From the NCBI GenBank assembly GCA_944392865.1, contig CALXYD010000007.1, forward strand, positions 1 to 48,756: a DNA stretch of 48,756 nucleotides, written 5' to 3'. Under the pieces are notes generated by a model that ran no database searches, was not told where the DNA came from, and saw only the letters and a list, made by a program, of their open reading frames with translations. Within the stretch, counting starts at the first letter, position 1, and every line of letters begins with the position of its first letter. Source of the stretch: an uncultured Alphaproteobacteria bacterium. GTDB taxonomy: Bacteria; Pseudomonadota; Alphaproteobacteria; RF32; CAG-239. Below, piece after piece: positions 1-8,038 of this stretch. The translations under genes and the position numbers were made by a program.

Positions 1-325
1 GCACAGGTTTGTGGATTGGTGGCCGCGCCACGGGCAGTGCGCGTATATGTGCCTGACGGCACGGACGCTCGCGATGACGGGAAATGAGGCAAGCGGCTTT
101 TGTTTGATGAATTTTTAGAAGATGTATTCAAAATGGTAAAGATGAGGCAAGACCATTGTAACCCTGACGGGGCAAACACGCAAGGCGTGTTTGGTGGATA
201 GATAATTGAGGACGGGAGCTATAAATACCTCAATAAATTACGAGGCTTTAACGGGGGTGGGCTTCGGAATACGAAAAAAGCAGGCGTTACAACCTGCTTT
301 TTCTCACAAACCCAGAGTAGCTACA
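1..325. other. Gene-free left edge with one perfect hairpin
   Basis: I see no convincing gene here. Frame 1 is open from base 1 to a stop at 85-87 but shows no recognisable domain and has no visible start, so it could be the tail of a truncated gene or spacer. Bases 173-181 and 185-193 form a perfect 9-bp stem (CAAACACGC/GCGTGTTTG) with a three-base AAG loop and no T-tract, so it is not a standard terminator. The real terminator of the leftward operon lies at 275-302. Confidence 0.5.
275..302 (-). terminator. Terminator of the ackA-to-dsbA operon
   Basis: AAAAAGCAGG (275-284) pairs with CCTGCTTTTT (293-302) around an 8-base loop. Read leftward the stem is followed by a U-tract. It begins 24 bases past the stop of the DsbA-like gene, which fits an intrinsic terminator. 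The symmetry would also let it work rightward. Confidence 0.8.
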
Positions 326-1189
326 TTATTTGCCAGAGGCTTCACGCAAGACGTCTATCGCGCGTTGCAACTGAATTTCCTCCACGGCATACAGCGGCAG
401 GCCGTTTAAGACCAGCGTCGGGACGCTTTTCATCTTAATCTTGTCGGCCGTCGCTTTTATGCTCTGCAAAATGTTCCTGGTTTCGTTGGAGGCATAGTCC
501 TTTTTGAACTTATCCATATCCAATTTCAAATTGCGCGCCAGCTTGTCAATCGCCGGTTCGTTAATCACGCGTTCCGCCATCAGACCGGAGTACATCTCCA
601 AAAACTTGCCCTGGTTATGCGCGGCAACCGCCGCCTTTGCCGCCAGTTCGGAATTCGGCGACAAGAAAGATACCGGCTTGAACACGACTTTGACATCGGG
701 GTTCTTTTTGATTATGTTGGCGATGCGCGGCGCCATCTGGCGACAATAACCGCACGAAAAATCAAAGAACTCAACCAGCGTGAACTTGCCGTCCGGATTG
801 CCGGCGAACAATTCGGCACGGTTGATTTCTTTGGCATACTGGCGATAAACTTCCGCCTCTTCCATCAGCTTTTTCTGCTCTTCCTGTTGCTGGTAAATCT
901 GCAGGGCGCCGACGATAATCGGCGGATTGTCCATCAGCACTTCGGCGACTTTTTTCTCCAGCCCGGACAGTTCCTTTTCGCTTTCGGCTTTCTGCTCGTT
1001 AGCGTCCTTGTTAAACTTGACCAGCGCGTCATACGCGATTTTCGGGTCTTTTTTCAACACGTTGACGACGGCGCGGGCAATTTCCTCTTCCGACACGTTG
1101 TCGTAATTTTCCGCGGCGGACGCCGTATTGACGCCGAATGCCAGCATTACCGCCAGAGCCGTTGCCGACAATAATTTTATCTTTCTCAT
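326..1189 (-). CDS. DsbA-family thiol:disulfide oxidoreductase, periplasmic
   Basis: This is a 287-residue exported thioredoxin-fold protein that should oxidise or isomerise disulfides in the periplasm. An N-terminal signal peptide ends near ANTASA-like residues 22-26. A charged helical region (about 30-120) precedes the DsbA-like domain, which starts near residue 135. The active site is C146-G-Y-C149 and the cis-proline loop reads SVPTLVLNG. The helical N-terminal part is typical of alphaproteobacterial and Com1-like DsbA proteins rather than E. coli DsbA. An upstream GAGAGGA ribosome site supports the start. It is the last gene of a four-gene leftward operon, 34 bases after the EF-hand gene. 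I cannot tell oxidase from isomerase function from the sequence. Confidence 0.9.
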   Translation of the reverse strand: MRKIKLLSATALAVMLAFGVNTASAAENYDNVSEEEIARAVVNVLKKDPKIAYDALVKFNKDANEQKAESEKELSGLEKKVAEVLMDNPPIIVGALQIYQQQEEQKKLMEEAEVYRQYAKEINRAELFAGNPDGKFTLVEFFDFSCGYCRQMAPRIANIIKKNPDVKVVFKPVSFLSPNSELAAKAAVAAHNQGKFLEMYSGLMAERVINEPAIDKLARNLKLDMDKFKKDYASNETRNILQSIKATADKIKMKSVPTLVLNGLPLYAVEEIQLQRAIDVLREASGK

Positions 1190-1223
1190 CTTGGGGTTCC
1201 TCTCTAAAATAAATTGGGTGCCG

Positions 1224-2414
1224 TTATTGGCAGGTTTCCTGATTAAATTCGCACGCGCTCAAATCCGTTCCGCGGCTGTCAATATAACGTATCCGCATAT
1301 TGATGCCGTCATTTAAGAACAACTGTTGGAAGCGCGGGCACATCTCGGCGCGCGCTTTGGCGCAAATTCCGGTTTTTATCTCGTTTTGCAGGGTTTTCTT
1401 TTCTGCCGGAGAAAATTCGGACGTATCCACGTTGGCCTGATAGACGTAGGCAATCGCCTTGTCTTTATACTCAATATCCGTCCAGGTGGTTACTTCGTCA
1501 ATCTTCTTGGGCAGGGTCTTTTTTATCGTGTCCAGCATAAAGCCTATCTGCTTATCGCGTTCCGCCACTTCTTCCGGCGTCCGGTTCGCCAGCTCTTCGG
1601 CTTTGGCTTTGCGGGCGGCCTCTTCCTCAGCTTTGGCCTTTTCGGCGGCGGCTTTGGCGGCTTTTTCTTCCGGCGTGGCGGTTATGTCAGCCATCATTTG
1701 TTGAAAGCTCTCTTCTTCGGATAAAGATAAATCCAGCTCAGGCTCGGCTTCAGGTTCCGCTTCCGGCGCGTTTTCCGCCGTTTCTGCGGCGGCAGCCTTA
1801 TCCGGCGCGTCTTCCTCCGCGGCGGCAAAAATATCATCCGATAAAATATCCGCATCAGGCAGGACATCTTCTTTATCCAGCTTTTCCGGCTCGCCCGGCA
1901 GCGCCAAATCTTCCAAGGACAAGCCATCAAATGCCAAGTCTTCGCTCGGCGGCAGGTCTTCCTCTTCTTCCAACTCGTAGTTTGCCATCTCAAGCAGGGC
2001 GTTGTTGACATCGGTCAGCGATTTCAGCCCGTCATCGGAATCGGCTTTATCCGCCGTATCGGTAGCGGCCGGGGTTGTATCCGCCTCTTCTTCCGTTTCT
2101 GGCGCAAGCGTTTCCGTCACGTCTTTTTCAGCCTTGGCGTCCCTGGCTTTATTTTTAGCGTCCGGCGACGGCGTATCAAAATCCACCGCGTCAATTATGG
2201 TGGCGCGGAAATTTTCAAACTGGTGGCTTAAATATTCTTCAAGCGACAATTTGCCGTCTTTGTTGTCATCCATTTTATGAAATTCGCCGACAAAGATGGC
2301 TTTGGTTTCACGCAGCTGATCCGCCGCGGTCAAGGCCTCCGCCCTGCCCGCCGCCATCGCCATCAACGAAACCGGCAATAAATAAAGATATTTTTTCATG
2401 CGCATAACTTTCAT
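1224..2414 (-). CDS. Secreted acidic EF-hand protein, function unknown
   Basis: About 396 residues. An N-terminal signal peptide ends around AGRAEA. Just after it comes a textbook EF-hand loop (DDNKDGKLSLEE), with Asp, Asn, Asp, Gly and terminal Glu at the calcium positions. A long low-complexity Ala/Glu/Asp-rich region (about residues 90-285) follows, then a folded C-terminal domain with paired cysteines (TGICAKARAEMCP and SACEFNQETC) that fit periplasmic disulfides. The start could be TTG 2417, ATG 2414 or ATG 2399; I prefer 2414 because AAGG lies about ten bases upstream. The gene immediately precedes the DsbA-like gene, which could oxidise those cysteines (inference). I do not recognise the C-terminal domain. 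Confidence 0.75.
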   Translation of the reverse strand: MKVMRMKKYLYLLPVSLMAMAAGRAEALTAADQLRETKAIFVGEFHKMDDNKDGKLSLEEYLSHQFENFRATIIDAVDFDTPSPDAKNKARDAKAEKDVTETLAPETEEEADTTPAATDTADKADSDDGLKSLTDVNNALLEMANYELEEEEDLPPSEDLAFDGLSLEDLALPGEPEKLDKEDVLPDADILSDDIFAAAEEDAPDKAAAAETAENAPEAEPEAEPELDLSLSEEESFQQMMADITATPEEKAAKAAAEKAKAEEEAARKAKAEELANRTPEEVAERDKQIGFMLDTIKKTLPKKIDEVTTWTDIEYKDKAIAYVYQANVDTSEFSPAEKKTLQNEIKTGICAKARAEMCPRFQQLFLNDGINMRIRYIDSRGTDLSACEFNQETCQ

Positions 2415-2456
2415 CAAAAAATCAGCCTTTATGCGCGTATGGTGACACGGATTATG

Positions 2457-3098
2457 TTAAATTTTCTTTAACGGATGGAAATTATTTGCTCCGTCAAACA
2501 ACTTTACGGCAGGCGTCAGCTCCCGATAGGCGGCAATGTATTTTTGCACGCCGGACGCCCGTTCGCGGATAACTTCCTCGGGGATATAGCGTTTGGTCTG
2601 TTTCGCCCGTTCAGCCGCGCGGGCAATCGCCAAACCGGTGTCGCAAACAATAAAGTCAACCGCGGTGCGATAGCCTTTTTTGCGGATATTTTTAAACAAT
2701 TCCAGATGCGCCGGATTGGTGCCGCTGTGTTCAAACAATATATTAAGCTTTTTGTTCATCGCGCGGCGCAACAGTTCGTAACCGATTATGCGCGCCGGCA
2801 TTTCGTTGTTTTTATAGGCGGCGACACTGCCCAACTGCGCCAAATCGCGCCGGTAAGATGCCAGGGACAGCATTATCCTGTCAAAACTCAAAAAAAGAAA
2901 ATTCGGCGGCAGGTGTGCGGCGCAGAACGTGCTTTTGCCGGCGCCGGGAATGCCCGACACCTGGCGAAGTTCCGGTTTTTCCACCGGGGTCAGCCCGTGC
3001 AGACTCTCCTGCAACAAAGCCTCGGTTTCCGGCGACTTGACGCTTTTGTAATCCGCGGTGATGAGCCGGTTTATGGAAGGCATTATGGTTTTTAACAT
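2457..3098 (-). CDS. Zeta-toxin-like P-loop kinase
   Basis: A 213-residue protein with Walker A GIPGAGKS (residues 49-56), an Asp in SFDRIM (D73) where zeta toxins have their catalytic base, and FEHSGT further on where zeta proteins bind substrate. Arg/Lys residues near RAAERAKQ could be the lid. Zeta toxins phosphorylate UDP-N-acetylglucosamine, while related family members are housekeeping kinases. No epsilon-type antitoxin is adjacent. The gene sits 23 bases after ackA and 39 before the EF-hand gene on the same strand, so it looks like an operon member rather than a toxin-antitoxin locus. The ribosome site AAGGAA supports the start. The substrate is unknown. Confidence 0.75.
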   Translation of the reverse strand: MLKTIMPSINRLITADYKSVKSPETEALLQESLHGLTPVEKPELRQVSGIPGAGKSTFCAAHLPPNFLFLSFDRIMLSLASYRRDLAQLGSVAAYKNNEMPARIIGYELLRRAMNKKLNILFEHSGTNPAHLELFKNIRKKGYRTAVDFIVCDTGLAIARAAERAKQTKRYIPEEVIRERASGVQKYIAAYRELTPAVKLFDGANNFHPLKKI

Positions 3099-3121
3099 TG
3101 TTTTTCCTTTTTCATACTTCT

Positions 3122-4336
3122 TTACACGGCCAGAGGCTCTGCGGCAGCCAGCTCTTCCAAAAGCGCAAAGGTTTCCGTGGCAATCATCAACTCCTCATTG
3201 GCGGGAATGACCAGCACTTTGACTTTGCTTTCGGGGGCGCTGATTTCCGCCGGCGCGGGGCGTTGCGCATTCTTTTCCTTATCCAGCGCCAAGCCAAGAT
3301 ATGCCAGACGGGCGCAGAGCTTTTCACGAATTAACGAGGCGTTTTCACCGATGCCGGCGGTGAATATCAAGGCGTCAATTCCGCCCAACTCCGCAACATA
3401 CGCGCCAATGGTTTTTAACAGCCCGTAGATGTAGCTCTCTATCGCAAAGGCGCAGTTTTCATCGCCTTTTTCCGCGTTTTCCATAATATCGCGCATATCG
3501 GAATGGCCGCCCGACAAGCCATAAAGCCCGCTTTCCTTATTCAACATCCGGTTGACGTCATCGGCGGTTTTATGCTGGGTTTTCATAATGTGCAGCGGGA
3601 TATATGGGTCCATATCGCCGGAGCGGGTCGCCATCATCACGCCGGCCGAGGGGGTGTAGCCCATGGTCGTATCCACGCTCTTGCCGCCCTTTATCGCGGT
3701 TACGGAAGCGCCGCCACCGAGATGGCAGCAGACAAAGCGCCCTTTGCACCCCAAGATTTCCGCCGCTTTATGCGCCGCGTAATTGTGCGACGTGCCGTGA
3801 AAGCCGTAACGGCGGATACGCTCTTTTTCATAATACTCGCGCGGAATGGCGTAAGTAAACGCAGGCTTTGCCATGCTCTGATGAAAAGCGCTGTCAAACG
3901 TTGCCACCTGCAAAACGCCGGGAAGCAAGGCTTCCGCCGCCTCAACGCCGTGGACGAATGCCGGACCGTGCAGGGGCAAAAGCGGCAACGTGTCGTAAAT
4001 CTTTGCCATAACCTCATCATCAATAATTACCGAGCGGTCAAAATATTCGCCGCCGTGCCCCATACGATGCCCGACCGCCGAAAGTTCCGCGGCGCTTTTC
4101 AGATACCCGTGCGACAGGTAATCCAATATCGCTTTTATCGCTTCTTTATGGTCGGCAATCGGATATTCGCAGGCGAATTCGCCCCCTGCCCCCGCGCGGA
4201 CAACCAACTTGGAGCCGGATAGCCCGATACGCTCCACCACGCCTTTGGCCAGCACTTCGTGCATGCCTTTATCCATCTTGAAAAGCTGGAATTTTACGGT
4301 GGTTGAGCCGGAATTCAAAACCAGTATTTTTTCCAT
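3122..4336 (-). CDS. ackA: Acetate kinase family enzyme
   Basis: A 404-residue cytoplasmic short-chain acyl kinase. Acetate kinase makes ATP from acetyl phosphate in mixed-acid fermentation. Visible family elements are NSGSTTVK near the start, GHRMGHGGEYF with R91, the RRYGFHGTSH block with H180, ATRSGD with R238, and AGIGENASLIRE near the C-terminus. Two conserved blocks differ from typical AckA: the usual LHNP reads LHGP (123-125) and the usual HLGNG reads HLGGG (205-209), the latter as in butyrate kinases. Substrate preference is therefore less certain than the family. No pta gene is adjacent. It is the first gene of a four-gene operon, with an AAAGGGAA ribosome site. Confidence 0.9.
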   Translation of the reverse strand: MEKILVLNSGSTTVKFQLFKMDKGMHEVLAKGVVERIGLSGSKLVVRAGAGGEFACEYPIADHKEAIKAILDYLSHGYLKSAAELSAVGHRMGHGGEYFDRSVIIDDEVMAKIYDTLPLLPLHGPAFVHGVEAAEALLPGVLQVATFDSAFHQSMAKPAFTYAIPREYYEKERIRRYGFHGTSHNYAAHKAAEILGCKGRFVCCHLGGGASVTAIKGGKSVDTTMGYTPSAGVMMATRSGDMDPYIPLHIMKTQHKTADDVNRMLNKESGLYGLSGGHSDMRDIMENAEKGDENCAFAIESYIYGLLKTIGAYVAELGGIDALIFTAGIGENASLIREKLCARLAYLGLALDKEKNAQRPAPAEISAPESKVKVLVIPANEELMIATETFALLEELAAAEPLAV

Positions 4337-4368
4337 ATATTCCCTTTCGGAAGTTCATATTGCCAAAT

Positions 4369-4397
4369 CGCATAGCACGTTTTTGCCTTTTTGGCAA
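4369..4397 (-). promoter_or_regulatory. Predicted promoter of the ackA operon
   Basis: On the minus strand TTGCCA (4392-4397) and TATGCG (4369-4374) are 17 bases apart, and TG precedes the -10 as in an extended -10. The -10 match itself is weak. It drives the ackA start 33 bases downstream. Confidence 0.45.
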
Positions 4398-4409
4398 CAA
4401 AAAAAATTA

Positions 4410-4422
4410 TTCCCCTGGGGAA
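4410..4422. promoter_or_regulatory. Short palindrome between divergent genes
   Basis: TTCCCCTGGGGAA is a perfect odd-length palindrome lying between the leftward ackA promoter and the rightward rsmB-type promoter. It is placed like an operator but could be chance; no regulator is identified. Confidence 0.25.
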
Positions 4423-4437
4423 ACTCCTTTTCCGCGC

Positions 4438-4466
4438 TTGCCAAACGCCCTCAAACGCGCTATTCT
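4438..4466 (+). promoter_or_regulatory. Predicted promoter of the RsmB-family gene
   Basis: TTGCCA (4438-4443) and TATTCT (4461-4466) are separated by 17 bases. It lies inside the upstream extension of the reading frame, which supports the downstream start at 4559. Confidence 0.5.
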
Positions 4467-4558
4467 CAGGCAATCGGCGGTGCAAAATGCAAAGGTTTTG
4501 CATTAAGCCGGCGCGACAACCCTTTATAAATGCGAAAGAAAAGGCGAAAATTGCAAAA

Positions 4559-5788
4559 ATGAAAGAAGCAAGCAGAGTGCAGGCGGTGATTGAAGTGCTG
4601 GAGGAGGTTTGGCAAGACGGCAAGCCCGCGGACGGCATATTGGACAGATATTTCAAGGAACGGCGCTATATCGGCGCGAAAGACCGGCGGTTTATTGCCG
4701 ATACGGCGTGGCGGATTATTCGCAACCGAATGAAAATCGGCGAAGCGCTCGGCGGAAAGCTGACGGCGCGGCTGGCGGCGGCGCTGGAGGCCGGCGGCGA
4801 TGACCCGGAGCTTATTTTTAACGGCGAGGCGTATGCGCCTTCCCCGCTTACGGCGGAAGAGAAGAAACGGCTGGCGGCGGCAAGGTCGTTTGACGATTAC
4901 AGCGACTGCGCGCTTAACGAATGTCCGCAATGGCTAACGGAAAAAATCAATAATCCGCGCCTGATTGAAGCATTAAACGACACGGCGCCGGTTGATGTGC
5001 GCGCCAATCTGACCGACCGCGAACACGCGCGCGACCGCCTCCGCAAAGAAGGGCTGTTTTTTGCGCCGACTCCTTTTTCGCCTATCGGGCTACGTTCGCA
5101 TGACCGAATCAATCTCAACAACTGCATGGCTTATCAGGACGGGGAAATTGAGGTGATGGACGAAGCGTCGCAGCTTATCGCCCTGCTCTGCCGGGTTAAG
5201 CCGCACCATAAAATTATAGACTACTGCGCCGGGGCGGGCGGCAAAGCGCTCGCTTTCGGCTCACTTATGCACAACGACGGGCTGATTTGGGCGCACGATA
5301 TTAACAAAGAACGGTTGGCGCGGCTGAAAAAACGGGCGGAACGGCTTGATATTACCGACATCAAGACCATTGATACGGTCAGCGACAAAGATTACACGCG
5401 GTTTATTATTGACGCGCCCTGTTCGGGCAGCGGCACCTGGCGGCGGGCGCCGGACGCCAAATTCCGCTTAACGCCGGAGAAGCTTGCGGAAATCTGCCGG
5501 ACACAAGCGGAGCTGCTTGAATTCGGCGCAACCCACACGGCGGAAAACGGGTGGCTTATTTATATTACCTGTTCCGTTCTGCCGGAAGAAAACGAAGCGC
5601 AAATTGAAGACTTTTTACGCCGACATCCGGAATTTGCGCCGCTTGACCATAGAAAACTCTGGCAGGAAACGCTTGAGATGCCGCTCTACCCGTTTGACAG
5701 CGAAAAATGGCTCAAATTTTCGCCGCTCAACACCAAGACCGACGGCTTTTTCTTCTGCGCCTTAAAAAAATCCGCCGAAAGACTGTGA
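4559..5788 (+). CDS. RsmB/NOP-family 16S rRNA cytosine-C5 methyltransferase
   Basis: About 409 residues. The enzyme transfers a methyl group from S-adenosylmethionine to C5 of a cytosine in rRNA. An N-terminal helical region (1-140) precedes the Rossmann domain, with SAM-binding YCAGAGGK, DAPCSGSG (C288, motif IV) and ITCSVLPEEN (C338, motif VI). The two cysteines are the catalytic pair of m5C methyltransferases. The frame is open back to a TTG at 4391, but that stretch contains the predicted promoter and low-quality coding sequence, so I start at ATG 4559 (MKEASRVQAV). The ribosome site is weak. A single-gene unit with its own terminator. Confidence 0.85.
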   Translation: MKEASRVQAVIEVLEEVWQDGKPADGILDRYFKERRYIGAKDRRFIADTAWRIIRNRMKIGEALGGKLTARLAAALEAGGDDPELIFNGEAYAPSPLTAEEKKRLAAARSFDDYSDCALNECPQWLTEKINNPRLIEALNDTAPVDVRANLTDREHARDRLRKEGLFFAPTPFSPIGLRSHDRINLNNCMAYQDGEIEVMDEASQLIALLCRVKPHHKIIDYCAGAGGKALAFGSLMHNDGLIWAHDINKERLARLKKRAERLDITDIKTIDTVSDKDYTRFIIDAPCSGSGTWRRAPDAKFRLTPEKLAEICRTQAELLEFGATHTAENGWLIYITCSVLPEENEAQIEDFLRRHPEFAPLDHRKLWQETLEMPLYPFDSEKWLKFSPLNTKTDGFFFCALKKSAERL

Positions 5789-5829
5789 TTAAGTCGTTCT
5801 TCGGGCTTGATTCGGCGGCAGATTTTTTT
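5772..5829 (+). terminator. Terminator after the RsmB-family gene
   Basis: CCGCCGAA (5772-5779) pairs with TTCGGCGG (5811-5818), with a partly paired interior, followed by a run of eight T (5822-5829). The left arm overlaps the end of the coding sequence. Confidence 0.65.
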
Positions 5830-5908
5830 TAGCCTGTTTTAAACCGGGCAAAAAACAGGCGCAAGCCGGAATCTCCGGCGAAACAACAATATTAGGCAGG
5901 AAAGTGCG

Positions 5909-6493
5909 ATGATTTTATACCTGATGAGACACGGACAAACCGAATGGAACCTTGCCCAACGCGTCCAAGGGTGGAACGATACGCTGCTTGACAAAGAAGG
6001 GCAAAAACAGATACGCCTGGCCGCAGAGAAACTGGCGGGCGAAGAAATTGAAACAATTTACGCCAGCGATTTGAAACGCGCGAGAAAGAGCGCCGATATT
6101 GCCAGCAACATCCTTGACTTGCCGGTACATTACACCAAACGGCTGCGCGAAATGAATTTCGGCAAGGCGGAGGGGATGAAAAAAAGCGACTTGCCGACGG
6201 TTTTTCCGTATATCTATCAGGCTTTTAACGATATAAACAACCCCGACCGCTACGAAACCGGCTATCCGGAAGGGGAAACCATCGGCGAAGTGCAACAGCG
6301 GTTTATGAAATTTATCAATAAACTGTATGAAGAGGGGCGCGAGCGCGTGCTGCTGGTTACGCACGGAATGCTGGTGCGGATTTTTGCCGAAACCTGTCTG
6401 AAAAAGACTATCCGGCTTGACAACGGGGCGGTGCTCCGGGTGGTATTTGACGAGAAAACAAAGAAGTTTAAATCGGCAAAAGTGCTGTTTTAG
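5909..6493 (+). CDS. Histidine phosphatase family protein (phosphoglycerate mutase-like)
   Basis: A 194-residue cytoplasmic protein of the histidine phosphatase superfamily. The signature LMRHGQTEWN holds the phosphorylated histidine (H8). The second histidine is in LLVTHGMLVRI, and an acidic proton donor lies near REMNFGKAEG. Members include cofactor-dependent phosphoglycerate mutases, cobalamin-pathway phosphatases (CobC) and broad sugar phosphatases, and the length fits the phosphatase branch. The ribosome site AGGCAGGAAAG sits before ATG 5909. It lies downstream of a terminator, so it is probably transcribed separately. The substrate cannot be read from the sequence. Confidence 0.85.
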   Translation: MILYLMRHGQTEWNLAQRVQGWNDTLLDKEGQKQIRLAAEKLAGEEIETIYASDLKRARKSADIASNILDLPVHYTKRLREMNFGKAEGMKKSDLPTVFPYIYQAFNDINNPDRYETGYPEGETIGEVQQRFMKFINKLYEEGRERVLLVTHGMLVRIFAETCLKKTIRLDNGAVLRVVFDEKTKKFKSAKVLF

Positions 6494-6556
6494 GCGGCTT
6501 TATGCAATATTTGCCGGCAAATCGCGAAAAATCTGTGATTTAAAGCGGCGGACGGG

Positions 6557-6584
6557 TTGCCTTTATGGCAAACAGGATTATTAT
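6557..6584 (+). promoter_or_regulatory. Predicted promoter of the DUF805 gene
   Basis: TTGCCT (6557-6562) and TATTAT (6579-6584) are 16 bases apart, 33 bases before the start codon. Confidence 0.4.
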
Positions 6585-6616
6585 GTATTTGATTTTTAAT
6601 TTTTTGAGAGGGAAAG

Positions 6617-7735
6617 ATGGTTAGCAAAAAGACTTCATCCGAAGCGAGCGCCAAAACCGCAGGCAAGGCCGAGGAAACGGCGAAAAAAGCGGCGGCGAAA
6701 GCGGTTGCCGGCAGTGCGAAAACGACGACAAAGGCCGGAAAAAACGCAAAACCGGCGGCGAAGGCGGCAACGGCAAAGACAGATAACGCCAAAACGGCGG
6801 CAAAGAAAGAGGCTAAGGCCGTCCCGGCGACAGCGAATCGCGATATTGCCGCGGAAGTTTTGAATATCAAATCGGCAAACGAAGAGAAGAAAACGGCGAA
6901 AAAATCCGGCGGAAGGGTTCAGAGCGCCGTTGCGGGCAATGCCGTTTCCGAAGGCGAACCCGGAAAGAAGGCCGCCAACAACAGCAAACGCGCCGAAGTG
7001 TTGGAAAACGCCAAAATCGCCGAGGCGAAAAAGTTTTTGGAGATGAAAGAAACCGCTCCGGCCTGCGACTCGGCCTGTGCCAAAAAAGAATGTACCGGTT
7101 GCGGCGGCGGGGCTTTTTGCTCCTGGATTAAGGCTTATAAAAATATTTTCAACTTCAAAGGGCGGACTTCCCGGTTTGAATTTTGGAGCTTTATGCTCAT
7201 CAACCTTTTTGCGGTTGTCCTGCTTACGTTCGGCGTCGGATTTTTATCCGCTTTTATGCCGACTGTTTCGCTGGTGCTGGCCGTTATCCTGTATGTTGCG
7301 GAGATTTTGGTTTATCTTGCGATTATTACGCGGCGTTTGCACGATGCCGGCTATACCGCGTGGAAAGGATTTTTCCGCCCGTGCCTGTTTAGCTGGATCG
7401 GCGGCATGGCCTTTGCGATTGGCGCTGCTTATCTGTTTAACGCGATGGTTGAAAGCGGCTCCGGCGACCTTACCGGTATTAAATGGACGGGCGGCGCGGC
7501 GATTGCCCTGTTTATCGCTTATCTTTATTACTGCATAAAGATTTTCATTGCGGCGGGCTTTTTTGAAGAAGAAAACGGCACCAACGCATACGGCGCAATG
7601 TCCGCTTATTGCGACCACGCCCACAAGCAGCGCGCGCTCAGATACGCGGCTATTTATCTGTTGCTGGTATTGCTCAGCAATGTGATTCAGCTGGCTTCTT
7701 ATATGTTAGGAATGTTGGGCGGCAGCGTCTATTAG
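6617..7735 (+). CDS. DUF805 membrane protein with histone-H1-like N-terminal tail
   Basis: A 372-residue protein in three parts. Residues 1-145 are rich in Lys and Ala with scattered Thr/Ser, like eukaryotic histone H1 tails and bacterial AlgP/HU-tail sequences, and should be unstructured, basic and cytoplasmic. A five-cysteine cluster (C150, C154, C159, C162, C168) links it to a DUF805 domain from about 172, recognised by FNFKGRTSRFEFW and TRRLHDAGY and by several membrane segments. The role of DUF805 is unknown. The tail could touch DNA, RNA or the membrane surface (inference). The GAGAGGGAAAG ribosome site is strong. A transcription unit of its own, ending at the hairpin at 7953. Confidence 0.8.
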   Translation: MVSKKTSSEASAKTAGKAEETAKKAAAKAVAGSAKTTTKAGKNAKPAAKAATAKTDNAKTAAKKEAKAVPATANRDIAAEVLNIKSANEEKKTAKKSGGRVQSAVAGNAVSEGEPGKKAANNSKRAEVLENAKIAEAKKFLEMKETAPACDSACAKKECTGCGGGAFCSWIKAYKNIFNFKGRTSRFEFWSFMLINLFAVVLLTFGVGFLSAFMPTVSLVLAVILYVAEILVYLAIITRRLHDAGYTAWKGFFRPCLFSWIGGMAFAIGAAYLFNAMVESGSGDLTGIKWTGGAAIALFIAYLYYCIKIFIAAGFFEEENGTNAYGAMSAYCDHAHKQRALRYAAIYLLLVLLSNVIQLASYMLGMLGGSVY

Positions 7736-7952
7736 CGGCGTGACGGCAAGGCGCGCAGAGCGTGTTGCGTTGTGCGCGCGAGGCTTTGAGACTGTTTCAG
7801 CCGGGCGTGAGTATTTGAGTCGCGACCGGTGCGGATTGGACGGTTAAGAGGCTGAGCCGCTCAAGAAACGACGGACGGGCTTGTGAAATTTTATACGCAA
7901 GGCGTCTTATGCGGCTTGTGTTGCATAACGCAGTTCCGGTTGATAAATAAAG

Positions 7953-7980
7953 GGGGAGGTTTTATGCCTCCCCTCTTTTC
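7953..7980 (+). terminator. Terminator downstream of the DUF805 gene
   Basis: GGGGAGG (7953-7959) pairs with CCTCCCC (7967-7973) around a TTTTATG loop and is followed by TCTTTTCTT. It lies about 220 bases after the stop codon, so the transcript would have a long 3' tail. Confidence 0.65.
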
Positions 7981-8038
7981 TTGGAGAATGAAACTTTTTT
8001 ATTTTTTCAGGAAATAAAATTTTATCTGACGGAGAGAT

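Noticed and set aside
206-409. Small frame at the left edge
   Set aside because: It overlaps the terminator and the DsbA-like gene and has no ribosome site.
617-1174. Plus-strand reading frame opposite the DsbA-like gene
   Set aside because: It lies wholly inside a gene with signal peptide and active site, and looks like an antisense shadow.
2457-3098. Zeta-epsilon toxin-antitoxin module
   Set aside because: No epsilon-like small gene flanks it, and the operon context is metabolic.
4391-4407. A 17-base string (TTGGCAAC plus A-run and T) also found near 16660
   Set aside because: The match is mostly an A-run, the second copy lies in a terminator, so it is probably chance.
4391-4558. Extended start of the RsmB-family gene from TTG 4391
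   Set aside because: A predicted promoter lies inside this stretch and there is no ribosome site before the TTG; ATG 4559 starts the conserved part.
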